DNA of 64,000 bases from Adenophora triphylla var. japonica (Eukaryota > Streptophyta > Magnoliopsida > Asterales > Campanulaceae). This document shows, one piece after another, positions 53,558 through 63,794 of this stretch. The notes under the pieces were generated by a model, which was not told the DNA's origin, did not search any database, and saw nothing but the letters and a program-made list of their open reading frames with translations. Made by a program: the position numbers and the translations under genes. The stretch covers positions 372,001 through 436,000 of the forward strand of contig JAFEMH010001359.1 in NCBI GenBank assembly GCA_022495995.1, read 5' to 3'. The first letter of the stretch is position 1. Each line of letters begins with the position of its first letter.

Positions 53558-53737
53558 CAGGGGCGAATCTAGCCTTTTTTGAGGTCAGCTCAGCCCACCT
53601 CATTTTTTTTTTACCCAAGTCACCTACTATATGTAACTTTTTTTTTATATATGAAGTTATTTTTTACTGTTATTATTGTTTACAATATTTTTTAAATACC
53701 AAGCCCACACGGTTCAAAAATTCTGGATTCGCGCCTG
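53558..53737. mobile_element. 180-bp hAT MITE
   Basis: CAGGGGCGAATCTAGC at the left and TCTGGATTCGCGCCTG at the right are inverted ends of the common CAGGGGCGGA type. A perfect 8-bp duplication TATAATCT lies at 53550-53557 and 53738-53745. Confidence 0.92.
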
Positions 53738-53745
53738 TATAATCT

Positions 53746-54103
53746 GATCTCCATGAAAACTGGATTTTTCTTTAGGAAGTTTTCTTTCTTGCAGGAGCTT
53801 GTCAGTTGGATGAATTCCATCTAACACTTTCTACTATAGTATGCATAAAAATTTATCTTTAGACCTTATTAATTATGTCTTTGAATTCGATCTAACACTG
53901 CACTTTTTCTTTATGTTAGGCACGAGAAAGAATTCGAGAATGAAAATGAAGTGCAGTAGGGGATACGACGCGTATGGGAGGCAACGATAAAACGAATACT
54001 TAAAAAGAGCACACATGATTGTGTGCATATTATTATCATTAACTTTATTGCCATACAAAAAGACCCCTTTATGGTCAGCCTTTTCTTTTACATATGCATT
54101 TAT
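53746..54103. other. Intergenic DNA downstream of the 2S albumin gene
   Basis: No gene is recognised. It includes the 3' side of the albumin transcription unit. AATAAA on the minus strand (54104-54099) directly overlaps the stop codon region and may be one polyadenylation signal. Confidence 0.4.
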
Positions 54104-54568
54104 TTAGAACCAGATGGCTCGGATTTGGCATTGTTGTGGCTGCCTCATGTTGCATCTCTGTGGCAAGTTCTGAGCCTTTTGCACCACTTGCTGCATCCTC
54201 TCTCCTTCCCACTGTCCTTCTTGTCCGTGCTGCTGTTTCCTCACCACCTCCCTTATGGCCTCGCATCTGCACTGCTCGTCAATGTTCTTCAGCTCCTGAC
54301 AGCACTGACGGAGTTGTGATGACATTTGTTGCTCCGGGTTCTCCTCCAGATTATTCAACTCATATGGGCTGCTGCCGCCTCTCTGGGACAAGTACGTTGA
54401 GCACTGGCGAAGCTGCTGCTTCTGCACCTGCTCGGAGCATCTCTGTTGGGGGCGGCCATGGGGGTTGTCTTCCTCAACCACGGTGGTTGTGATGGTGGTG
54501 TAGGTGGAAGCTTCTGCTATGGCTAAGATAGCCAAGAAAAGTGATGCTACGACTGCAAGCTTTGCCAT
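54104..54568 (-). CDS. 2S albumin seed storage protein
   Basis: This intronless gene of 154 codons encodes a conglutin-type napin relative. Residues 1-20 form a signal peptide (MAKLAVVASLFLAILAIAEA). The mature part has the eight-cysteine pattern of the family: Cys44, Cys56, Cys89-Cys90, Cys100-x-Cys102, Cys139 and Cys147. The stretch between Cys56 and Cys89 (SSPYELNNLEENPEQ) is where the precursor is usually cut into small and large chains. Motifs LRQCCQELKNIDEQCRCEAI and NLPQRCNMR are typical. The protein enters the secretory pathway and is stored in seed protein vacuoles as nitrogen and sulphur reserve. High Gln content fits that role. All cysteines are present and the length is normal, so it is probably functional. 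Tyr-Thr-Thr repeats after the signal resemble sesame albumin. Confidence 0.95.
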   Translation of the reverse strand: MAKLAVVASLFLAILAIAEASTYTTITTTVVEEDNPHGRPQQRCSEQVQKQQLRQCSTYLSQRGGSSPYELNNLEENPEQQMSSQLRQCCQELKNIDEQCRCEAIREVVRKQQHGQEGQWEGERMQQVVQKAQNLPQRCNMRQPQQCQIRAIWF

Positions 54569-54630
54569 TCTGTTCTGGGTCTGATGAAATCAAGAAGTTG
54601 ATGGGTCGTTTCAGAGTGATGGTGGGAGGG

Positions 54631-54640
54631 GTATTTATGG
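54631..54640 (-). promoter_or_regulatory. TATA box of the 2S albumin gene
   Basis: CCATAAATAC on the minus strand, 63 bp upstream of the start codon, a normal spacing for a short seed-protein leader. Confidence 0.75.
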
Positions 54641-54651
54641 AAAGATTTTGA

Positions 54652-54798
54652 GTTTGCATGTCGAGAACGTGGAGGCGGTTGGATTTGGAAGGGATTGAGG
54701 TGTCTCCGTTGCTGTTACACGTTGATTTTACATGCAAATGCTTCCAGTAGAGCTTTGTCTCTTCTGGAAAACCTCTGAGATTTCAGTCTTTACATGCA
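54652..54798 (-). promoter_or_regulatory. Seed-type promoter motifs: RY and ACGT elements
   Basis: Upstream of the TATA box CATGCAAA-type RY motifs recur (TTTGCATG at 54653-54660, CATGCAAA at 54732-54739 and CATGCAAA at 54793-54800). ACGT cores occur in AACGTGG (54665-54671) and ACACGTT (54716-54722). RY elements bind ABI3/FUS3/LEC2-type B3 factors and ACGT boxes bind bZIP factors. The pair is characteristic of embryo-specific storage genes. Confidence 0.7.
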
Positions 54799-54905
54799 AA
54801 AGACAGTCAGTTAGCAAATTTAGCAGCTACATCAGCCCTTTTTCTTGCCAGATATTAAGGATAAAGTGTGATTAATTATGGACATTATCCAAATATATAA
54901 TTTAA

Positions 54906-55181
54906 GGACTTTTCTATTGTGTGCCCATGGACACATGATAAGGATTAAAGATTCTCTTGTAATGTGTATCAAATTAATACTTGACATACATTACAAGAGA
55001 TTTTTTTATAGAATCTCTTGTAATGTGTGTCAAGTATTAATTTTACACACATTACAAGAGAATCTTTAAAAGATTTATTCAAAGATTCTCTTGTAATGTG
55101 TGTCAATTATTAATTTGACACACATTACAATAGAATCTTTAATCCTTATCATGTGCCCATGGGCACACAATAGAAAAGTCC
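54906..55181. mobile_element. Mutator-type MITE made of hairpins
   Basis: Inverted ends of about 75 bp start GGACTTTTCTATTGTGTGCC, with a perfect 9-bp target duplication ATAATTTAA (54897-54905 and 55182-55190). Inside, GATTCTCTTGTAATGTGT and its inverse ACACATTACAAGAGAATC alternate three times, so the element consists of three successive hairpins within an outer hairpin. It lies about 340 bp upstream of the 2S albumin start codon. Confidence 0.92.
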
Positions 55182-55379
55182 ATAATTTAATTCTGCTAAC
55201 AAGAATTAGTTAGGCTTTTCCCATTTTTTTTGTTTTTGGTCTTTCTTCCTATTATCCCAAGTTTAATTAGCAAATTTGATTTTCTTTTTTGTACGAGTAA
55301 TATATTTTAATAAATTGTTTGCGTTAAATACTTCAACATTATTTCAATCGTTCTTTGAATTATTTACTTTTATCATTTT

Positions 55380-55520
55380 TGTTAACTAAAATACATTGTA
55401 TTTCATGGATCCGACCCATTTTTTACTTGTCCGACCCGAAAAAAATTTTTCGGGGGCGCTGCCCCCGAACCCCCGTGTAATCTTGCCCCCCCCCTCGGCC
55501 AATTCCTGGCTCCGCCCCTG
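55380..55520. mobile_element. Right end of a hAT element
   Basis: CCTGGCTCCGCCCCTG at 55505-55520 is the inverse of the common CAGGGGCGGAGCCAGG hAT end. Just inside is a strong hairpin (TTCGGGGGCGCTGCC against CCCCCGAA). The left end was not found. The element abuts, and has probably interrupted, the copia fragment that follows. Confidence 0.55.
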
Positions 55521-56860
55521 GCCTATACCGAAAAAACTGTTCAATTGTTTCTTGTAAGTGGCTCTATAAAGTCAACAATGAAACCGATTCTGTTAGATTT
55601 AAAGCTAGACTTGTAACAAAAGGTTTTACTCAGAAAGAAGTTATAGATTATGCTGAAATATTTGCTCCTGTTGTTACATTCACAACCGTTATGATTATGC
55701 TTGCTTTGGTAGCTTAGTTTAATTGGGAAATGAAACAAATTGACGTTAAAACTGCTTTTTGCATGGGGGTCTTGATGAAAAGATTTATATGAAGTCTGAG
55801 GGTTATATTGATAATACTTGTCCTGATTATGTGTGTTTGCTTAAAAGTCGTTATATGGGCTTAAACAATCTCCTCGTATGTGTAATTTGAAATTTGATAA
55901 AGGTATGCTAGATTTAAAATTGCAGCGGATTGCGTTTGAATATTGTTTATATTTCAAGAATGATACGAGTATGCATGTTTTCTTACTCATATATGTTGAT
56001 GACATGTTTCTTATTAGCCTCTGTTCTAAATCTGTGGAGAATGTTAGAAATTGCTTAAGTGTTAAATTTGACATGAAATACCTCAGTGATGCTAGTAAGA
56101 TACTTGACATGAATATAATCAGAGACCGTGATATATATGTTATTTGCTTAAACCAAATTTCATATGTTGAAAACATTTTAAGTAAATTTTCTATGAATGA
56201 TGCTAAGTCTGTTAATACCCCCATTGCTTCACATTTTGTGCTTAGTAAAGAGCAGTGACCCCAAAATGACTTTGAGCTAGATCAAATGTAAAACATCCCT
56301 TACTCGAATGTTGTTGGTTCTGTTATGTACCTAATGGTTAGTACCCGCCTCGATATTGCTTATGCTATTTCGTGTTTAGGCTGTCATATGTTAAACCCAG
56401 GATTGCCCCATTGGCAAGCTATAAAATGGTTGTTGAGGTACTTAAAGCATTTGGTAAGTTATGGTTTGAAGTTTGCTAAGTGTGATGATGGCATAAAATT
56501 GGTTGGTTATTTTGATTCTAATTTACCAATGATAGGGACAATAGAAAATCTACCACTTCATATGTTTTTACGTTATGTGGCTCCTGTGTTAGTTGGAAAC
56601 CTCATTTACAGCTAATTGTGACTCTGTCTACAACGACAGAATGTGGCTATAACCGAAGCTATAAAAGAGGCCATATGGCTTAAAGATTTAATTTCTGAAA
56701 TTGATTTTCTAAATGACAAAGTGATGATCAATCTGGCATTCAGTTAGGTAAAGATCCTGTTTTTCATGATAGAACTAAACATATAGATGTTAGGTACCAT
56801 TTCATTCGTTATGTGGTTGCTAAAAATGTTATTTATCTTGAAAAAAATTGACACCAATTT
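55521..56860 (+). pseudogene. Copia RT and RNase H fragment
   Basis: Across several frames the copia order is visible: [10 protein letters not shown] and [20 protein letters not shown] (about 55545-55655), FAPVV, MKQIDVKTAF, then LLIYVDDMFLIS with catalytic YVDD (about 55985-56020), STRLDIAYAISCLG (56340-56385) and an RNase H tail (RTKHIDVRYHFIR, about 56772-56810). Stops and frameshifts are frequent. No gag or integrase lies upstream because the hAT end borders it. Confidence 0.82.
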
Positions 56861-57189
56861 TAATCCCTCTGATATGGGAACTAAATGTTTGCTTGTTTCA
56901 AATTTTTTAAATTGTTTGAAAATTTTGAATTTTTATACTTCGTGTTGATGCTTGTGTTATTTTATCCCAAAAATCATTTTCTTAACTTTGTGTGAGTTGG
57001 GGTGTCTAGTTGCTTTCCTTTCTTCATGGTAGGAATAAATTAGATTTTGCGTTCCGTACTTTGTTCTGATATGTGTTGTATCAAGTGATGAAGGATAAGG
57101 CGATAATGATTATACCTAGTAAGTATCCTATGAGTGCATCATGATTTGCACTTGTGTATCATGAACTGGCACTTGATCCAATGTGGAGA

Positions 57190-58040
57190 ATATTGATATT
57201 AAGTTTGGGCTTTGGCCCAAAAAGGGAGTATTGTAAACTAATGGCCCATTATCTCCCTAGGCCCTTCTTTTTTGTTCCCAGTCGTGTCCTTTGTTGATTG
57301 CGTTGAAAATACGAGTTAGACCAGGTATCTTCCTCGCTCATCTCGGTCTGTTGCGCTCCTCTGATGATTATCGGGTAAGTTCTTATCTCTTATCGTTTTT
57401 CCCTCTGATCTCTTCTTCCTCCAGTCCCTATTTAAACCCCTCATGCCCTCACTTTGCAGCCATGACAAACAGAAAAACACACGAGTGCTTCTTCTCTAAT
57501 TCACACACTATTTTGGGGTTATTATTCTTGGCTTATAAAGTGTTTTAGAGAGTGTTTACCAGATTACCTTTTGCTAATTGGGTGTTTTTGATTCAGATTG
57601 AGGTTATCTCTGTTAGGGTTCCATCTGATTCAAATTTAGGCGTTATTTTGATTCTCTGTGTGTGAATTCTGTGAGTAAATATTTGTGTGCGTGTGTTGCT
57701 AGGATTGGCTTTTGGTGGGTATGGGTGTTGGTTTTACGGTGAAATTTGTTATAGGCTGAGATTTTGGGTTCTTTGAGATCTTGTGGTCAGCATAGCACTG
57801 TTGTTTGTTCTCAGTTACTTGGATCATTGACCTTCGGATCAAACGGATACTTGGGCCTGATCCGAAATACTCTAAACTAAACTTTGTTTCTGTTCTGTTT
57901 TTCCTTTTTATTCAATTACGAAGTTCGGTTTTCATTTTACAACTTGAAATTTGTTGTTACTAATTAACTCCGTTTTGTTTTGTGTGCTTCATTGTTTCAA
58001 AGCGGGTCTTGTTCGTGGATCCTGCTCGAGTAACTGATAG
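57190..58040 (+). repeat. Probable 3' LTR of the decayed copia element
   Basis: After RNase H and a 330-bp spacer, TATTGATATTAAGTTTGGGC begins a region with a TATA-like CCTATTTAAACC (57427-57438), then a pyrimidine-rich leader and T-rich DNA up to about 58040 (CTCGAGTAACTGATAGG). The position and composition suit an LTR. No second copy is in the window, so the ends are uncertain. Confidence 0.45.
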
Positions 58041-58474
58041 GTATACTCTAAAGTTACATTATAAGTTTTAGAAATTCAGTTGTTTTGAAGCCTTAAGTTT
58101 GAGAAATGAGACAAACTTTTTGGGACAAACAAAAAAGGGGAAATGAGACTATCATTTTGGGACGGGAGTAAAACATAGAAATATGCATTTCACGTCCCAA
58201 AATATATCATGGATTCTTGTAGAGATAGTTGACTAGTCAACTATCAAAGGTTTGAAGCATCCTATTTTGCTGCCTAGATGGTAGTCAACATTTCTTCTTT
58301 CCCAAAGAGAGTTCCTTTTGAAATTGTACACATATATTGTAGTCAACTTTCTAGATAAGCAAAAGCTAAGTTGCAAAGAAACGAGTCAATTCACTCTGAA
58401 CTTCCTAAGCAGTTAAATTCAAGCTGATATACATATACTGTCTTTTATCGGATACGAATCAAACCTCGTTAAGA
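58041..58474. other. Intergenic DNA with Stowaway right end
   Basis: TTTTGGGACGGGAGTA at 58153-58168 looks like a Stowaway right end with its TA. The left end is unclear. GATAGTTGACTAGTCAACTATC near 58225 is a perfect 22-bp palindrome. No gene is seen. Confidence 0.4.
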
Positions 58475-58600
58475 CTATGATCTTGTTTCAAGGGCTCTGG
58501 CAGCTATTAGAGCTTTAAGTCGAGCCACACTTCTCTCCAACCCACTAACCCGAGCTTCAATCATCAAGTCATCTGTTATCTCCATCACTTCATTAGTTCG
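58475..58600 (-). pseudogene. Possible last exon of an unknown gene, next to a copia insertion
   Basis: On the minus strand an open frame ends TNEVMEITDDLMIEARVSG, then LERSVARLKALIAARALETR, Ser and stop (58477-58475). It is amphipathic and may form a coiled coil. The copia LTR begins at 58608, so the upstream part of the gene would lie beyond the element, outside this window. I do not recognise the protein, and chance remains possible. Confidence 0.4.
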
Positions 58601-58607
58601 TTTCTAA

Positions 58608-58971
58608 TGAAGTTGATAATACTGGTGCAGCATGTGTTAATGCTATTTCTATTTGCAAGCATGGGGAATTATCACAAAAGATATCAAGGTTCAAAGATGC
58701 AACAGAGCTGAAGACTGAGGACAAATGGAATTGAGGGTCTTATATGCAAATTCCCATACATCAGTTACTTTTATGTAAATAAGTCTGTTAGTCAGTTAGA
58801 GAGTTAGAATAACAGAAAGTTGTTAGTAAAGTTTGTTAGAAGTCAGTTAGATTAGTCTTTAAATAGATGGAAACAATGCTAGTTTGTATTCATTGAATTC
58901 ATTGTGATTAATCAAAATTCTTCTGCTCTCTCTCAATTTACTTTGTATTTTCATGGCTCTCTCTGAATTCA
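58608..58971 (+). repeat. Copia 5' LTR (364 bp)
   Basis: Starts TGAAGTTGATAATACTGG and ends TCTCTGAATTCA. A TATA-like CTTTAAATAGA lies near 58857. Confidence 0.85.
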
Positions 58972-58974
58972 TGA

Positions 58975-58986
58975 TGGTATCAAAGC
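58975..58986 (+). promoter_or_regulatory. Primer-binding site of the copia element
   Basis: TGGTATCAAAGC, one base different from the standard initiator-Met site TGGTATCAGAGC, three bases after the LTR. Confidence 0.85.
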
Positions 58987-59200
58987 TGTCGATCTGTCAT
59001 TGCTCTTGATCATGTTTCCGTATCGATGAAGAACTTCCAGTTTATTCATTTGATCTGGTATCTTTTCTGATTCTCTTTTCGCTGTTGAATCTGTTCATAG
59101 ATCAGCTTTGAACCTAATCTGTTGAATTTGACATTTGGTCGAATTTAACCTAGTTTCTGTTTCGAATTCATTCGTTCAATTACTTGTTTTCATCATTCAA

Positions 59201-60341
59201 ATGGCCAATTCTGGAACTACTGAAGCTGATCTGAATAACACGAATTCAGATGTTGTTATTCCTATTGAATCAAACATGCATCCCTTGTTTTTCCACAACA
59301 ATGATAATCCGTCTCTCTGTTTGGTCTCAAAGAAATTGATTGGCTCTGACAACTATAGTACCTGGCGTAGATCCATGGAGATAGCACTTTCTGCTAAAAC
59401 CAAACTCGGTCTAGTTGATGGCTCTTTTGTTGAACCAGCAAGTGGTACTCAGATGCATCAATTATGGAAGAGAGCTAATGATATGTTGATATCATGGATC
59501 ATTAATTCTGTCAGTGATGAAATTGGAAATAGTTTGAATTATGTTCCAACTGCAAGGGCTATCTGGACACAACTGCATCAACGATTTTCTACCATTGATG
59601 GTCACAGGATATTCCAATTGGAGAAGGATCTGCATAGCCTGGAACAAGGTAACTCAACTGTTGAAATTTATTTTCACAAATTGAAAGGGCTTTGGGATGA
59701 AAATGCTGCACTAGATGTCATGAATACTTGTACTTGTGCTTGCAATTGTGGTGTTGGAAGAGAGACCACACAGAGAAATGATAGAAAGCAGTTAATGCAG
59801 CTTTTAATGGGATTAAATGACTGTTTTGCTCATGTAAGAGGACAAATTACGAGGGACGGTACCACTCCCTACTCTTGACCAAGCTTTTAATATGGTTAAA
59901 ATGGATGAAACATTAAGTCATAATCATATTCCGGGATGCACAGATCTTGTAGCTTTTAATGTCAACAGGACTCAGCAGTTCAATACAGGTACTTCTCAAT
60001 TTGGAAGGTTTAATACTCAGTCTTCAAATTCCTACCAAGGATACATGAGGCCAACATTCAAGAAAGGGATTATGTGTAACTATTGTCATAAAGAAGGGCA
60101 TGTTAAAGGAGAATGTTTCAAATTACATGGATTTCCTGTTGGACATCCATTTCATAACAAAGATTTTGTGAAATCAGTCAACTCTGGCTCTGGTCTTACT
60201 TCTAGCAATTCATTTTCTGGTATTGGGAACACTTATGGCAAGGGAGCAGGATCTACAGCACAATCTCATGGTTCAAATCACAAGGCTATGAATGTTGCGA
60301 TCACTCAATTAATGAAGAGAATGGCAACAATGCGAGAGTAA
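59201..60341 (+). pseudogene. Copia gag, one frameshift
   Basis: The likely start is ATG at 59201 (MANSGTTEADLNNTNSD). Conserved gag motifs are LIGSDNYSTWRRSMEIALSA (about 59333-59395), IWTQLHQRFS, and LKGLWDENAALD. A frameshift near 59865-59890 ends the first frame at 59878. The next frame has DLVAFNVNR and a CNYCHKEGHVKGECFKLHGF zinc knuckle (about 60070-60130) and ends with a stop at 60341. Gag forms the particle and binds RNA. Confidence 0.85.
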
Positions 60342-60499
60342 CATAAGTTTGGAGCATTTCTGGCAACAACTTCAATCAAGTTATGATGATGTTGCGGAAA
60401 GGACGAGAGAGTATAGTTCACTGAAGAGCATGTGGCTGCCCAAGTTACTAGTGGAGTCCGGCATAACGGTGTTGGTATGATCTCTTCCACATTTTCTTA

Positions 60500-60735
60500 T
60501 TTAGCACTTACTTGTTCTCATCTTACTAGTTTGGGTGATAGATTACGGTGCCACGCATCACATATGCACATCCATTTCCTTAATGCATGATGTGATTGAT
60601 CTTTCAATTCCCATTTTCTTATCTCTTCCCTCTTGGACTAAAGGTTAAAGTTACTCAATCTGGTTCGGTGATGATTAACAAGCATTTGAATCTTCACAAA
60701 GTCCTTCTTGTGCCAAGTTTCCAAGGTCTGACCTT
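60500..60735 (+). pseudogene. Copia protease with altered active site
   Basis: Around 60539 the frame reads IDYGATHHIC, where copia proteases have DSGATxH. Serine is replaced by tyrosine next to the catalytic aspartate. A stop and frameshifts follow (near 60645). Protease would separate gag and pol; this one cannot be expected to work. Confidence 0.75.
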
Positions 60736-61536
60736 TTGTCCATTTCACAACTTATTGCTCAGACATCTTATTCCATTCTTATTAATTCTACTTCATGTGC
60801 TTTCCAGGACCCTCATTTGATGAAAATTGTGGGAATTGGAGAGCTACATAATGGTCTCTACATCCTCCATTCCACCAATGTGCCCATCACTCACTCAACA
60901 CCTGTTGCTCTCAATTCTGCAAGTGTCTTTTCTAATAATGTCACTAGCTCTAAAGCCAAACTTTGGCATGCTAGATTAGGTCATGTTTCTTTTCCCGTTA
61001 TTCAGAAAATACCTCAAATAGCTCATGAATTCTCTTGTAAAGACAACAATGATGTATGTGATATTTGTCCTATGTCAAAACAACATATGTTGTCTTTTCC
61101 TATTAGTAATACTTTCACTGTTTCTCCATTTCAACTCATTCATTGTGATTTATGGGGTGCTTATAGACATGCCACTTTCAATGGTTGTAAATATTTCTTA
61201 ACCATTGTTGATGACTTCTCACGATTCACATGGACTTTTCTTTTGGCCAACAAATTTCAAGTGTTTTCTACTCTAAAACACTTTCTAGCTTATGTCACAA
61301 CTCAATTCAGCACTAATGTTAAGAAATTCAGAACTGATAATGGGACTGAGTTTTTTAATAAACAAGTGATTCCTTACCTTGCTTCCCTTGGCATCATTCA
61401 TGAAAGTTCTTGTGTTGGTACACCTCAACAGAATGGTGTTGTTGAAAGAAAACATCAATCTCTACTCAATATATCTAGAGCTCTTAGATTTCAAGCCTTT
61501 CTACCCATCTCATATTGGGGCCATTGTCTTTTTTGA
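60736..61536 (+). pseudogene. Copia integrase
   Basis: A 266-codon frame with the pre-integrase motif LWHARLGHVSFPVI and zinc-binding CDICPMSKQ, followed by the core with all three catalytic acids: D in LIHCDLWG, D in RTDNGTEFF, E in QQNGVVERKHQ. It stops at TGA 61534-61536 owing to an extra T in a TTTTTT run. After this LTATFV and [10 protein letters not shown] continue in other frames. Confidence 0.88.
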
Positions 61537-61545
61537 CGGCCACAT

Positions 61546-62838
61546 TTGTTAAATTTACTCCCTTCCCGTGCCATTGACTTTAAAATACCTTATCAGTTGC
61601 TTCATAATAAGCCACCCACTTATGATCATTTGAAGAATTTTGGATGCTTGTGTTTTGCTTCAGTACATCATCCCAACAAATTTTCTCCTAGAGCTATCAA
61701 ATCAGTGTTCATTGGATACCCATTTGCTTTCGAGAAAGGTTACAAGCTTCTCAATCTTGAAACCAAGACTATCTTTATAAGTAGGCATGTGGTATTTCAT
61801 GAGAATATCCTTCCTTTTCATCCATCTTTCTCTACTTCTCCTGTTGCTCAACCTTGGATAGAACCTGAAAATACCACAGTTCATCCCATATTTCCATTTG
61901 AATCACCCATACATTCCAGTTCTTCTCCACCTTCTTCCTCTATTCCGCCGCCACAATCATCTCCTGTAAATATTCCTCCTTCTTCTGTAAATGTCCCTTC
62001 TTCTTCTGTAAATATTCCTTCTACTTCTACTCTTCCTCCTCCTTCTTCTGTACATAATCCTTCTGCACAACCTCTCAGAGTTTCAACTAGACAAAAGGTC
62101 CTACCTGCCAAATTCAAGGACTATCAAATAAATTCATCTTTCTCTTCTAAATATCCTTTGTCCAGATACATCTCTTATGATCAATGCACTCCTTCTCATC
62201 TTCATTTCATAAATTCTATTTCTTCCATTGTGGAACCTTCATCTTACATTCAAGCTAGTAAAAATGAGAATTGGGTTTGTGCTATGAATAAGGAAATTCA
62301 AGCCCTTGAGTCCAATCATACTTGGGACATTGTTTCTTTACCTACTAATAAGCCCGTTGTTGGTTGTAAATGGGTGTTTAAGGTCAAGTATCATGCTGAT
62401 GGTTCCATTGAGAGGTACAAAGCAAGATTAGTGGCTAAGGGCTACACTCAATCTGAAGGAGTGGACTATCATGAGACTTTTTCTCCTGTTGCTAAAATTG
62501 TTACAATCAGGTGTGTTTTAGCAATTGCAGCAGCCAAAAACTGGTTTGTTCATCAACTTGATGTGAACAATGCATTCTTACATGGGGATCTCAATGAAGA
62601 AGTTTACATGTCTATTCCACCAGGATACCCTAAGCCTACCAGTTCTAATATGGTCTGTAAATTGAAGAAATCCCTTTATGGTCTTAAACAAGCATCAAGG
62701 CAATGGTTCTCCAAGCTTACAAATGCTTTGATTGATTTGGGATATACTCAGAGCCATGCGAGACTACTCCATGTTCACACTCGAGTCTTCTACTTGCATT
62801 ATTTGTGGTTTTGGTTTATGTGGATGATATTGTTCTAG
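61546..62838 (+). pseudogene. Copia integrase C-terminus and reverse transcriptase, first part
   Basis: This frame starts with the integrase tail ([20 protein letters not shown]). It passes through a Ser/Pro/Asn-rich linker with repeats of SSVNIPSSS type, then [56 protein letters not shown] and [15 protein letters not shown] one-base insertion near 62761 shifts the frame before YVDD. Confidence 0.88.
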
Positions 62839-63794
62839 CTGGGACTTGTTTACAATCCATTAACACTCTCAAAGATTTTCTGGACAAGAAATTCAGCATC
62901 AAAAACCTTGGTGAAATCAAGTACTATCTTGGTATTGAAATTCTCAGGAATTCTAGTGGTTTTCATGTCAATCAAAGGAAATATGCCCTGGATTTGCTTG
63001 CAACAGCAGGATTGAGTGATGCTAAACCTCTGACAGTTCCTTTGGATCCATTAACCAAATTGAGATGTGATGTTGGTGATTTATTAGAGGATCCATCTTA
63101 TTACAGAGCTTTAGTTGGGAAACTCTTATATCTTACCATCACAAGACCTGACTTGGCATTTTCTGTCCATTTATTGAGCCAATTTGTGCAGGCACCTAGA
63201 GTTCCTCATCTTAATGCTGTTCACAGAGTTCTAAGATACATCAAAGCCTCCCCTGGCCAGGGTCTTCATTTTCCTTCCTCTAATTCTCTTCATTTTCATG
63301 GCTATTGTGATAGTGATTGGGGGTCATGTCCTGATGACAGAAAGTCTGTGACAGGGTTTTGCTTGTTTCTTGGCCCAGCTCTGGTCTCATGGCATGCTAA
63401 AAAGCAAAGTGTTATTGCTAGGTCTTCAGCTGAGTCCGAATATAGATCCTTAGCAACTACCTGTTGTGAGGTCTTATGGTTGCATAGTCTCCTCAGAGAT
63501 TTGCATATTACTCCTTCCCTACCCGGTTCCTTTGTTACGTGATAGTTGTTTGCCATTGCCATTGCTTCCAATCCAGTATACCATGCAAGAACTAAACATA
63601 TTGAACTTGATTGCCATTTTGTTAGAGATCATGTTCAAAAGGGTCTTGTTCTTCCTACTTTTGTCTCTACAAAGAATCAAGTTGCTGACATATTTACCAA
63701 GTCTCTTGGTAAGTCTCTTCACTGGTCTTTGTTACACAAGTTAAGGGTTTTATCTCCTTTCAACCCTTCAACTTGTGGGGGGGGGGGGGGGTAA
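62805..63794 (+). pseudogene. Copia reverse transcriptase end and RNase H
   Basis: [15 protein letters not shown] holds the catalytic YVDD (62814-62828). ITRPDLAFSVHLLSQF is the end of RT. RNase H motifs HGYCDSDWGSCPDDRKSVTG and ARSSAESEYRSLATT follow. A stop at 63540-63542 breaks the frame after GSFVT. The remainder (63546-63794: ARTKHIELDCHFVRDHV, ADIFTKSL) is the standard copia tail. Confidence 0.88.
63776..63792 (+). promoter_or_regulatory. Polypurine tract: unusually long G-run
   Basis: A run of about 16 G residues lies immediately before TAA and the 3' LTR. It serves as the plus-strand primer tract of the element and is close to pure homopolymer. Confidence 0.75.

Noticed and set aside
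61881..62117. Glu/Gly-rich minus-strand ORF
   Set aside because: It is the antisense shadow of the Ser/Pro-rich linker of the copia polyprotein.
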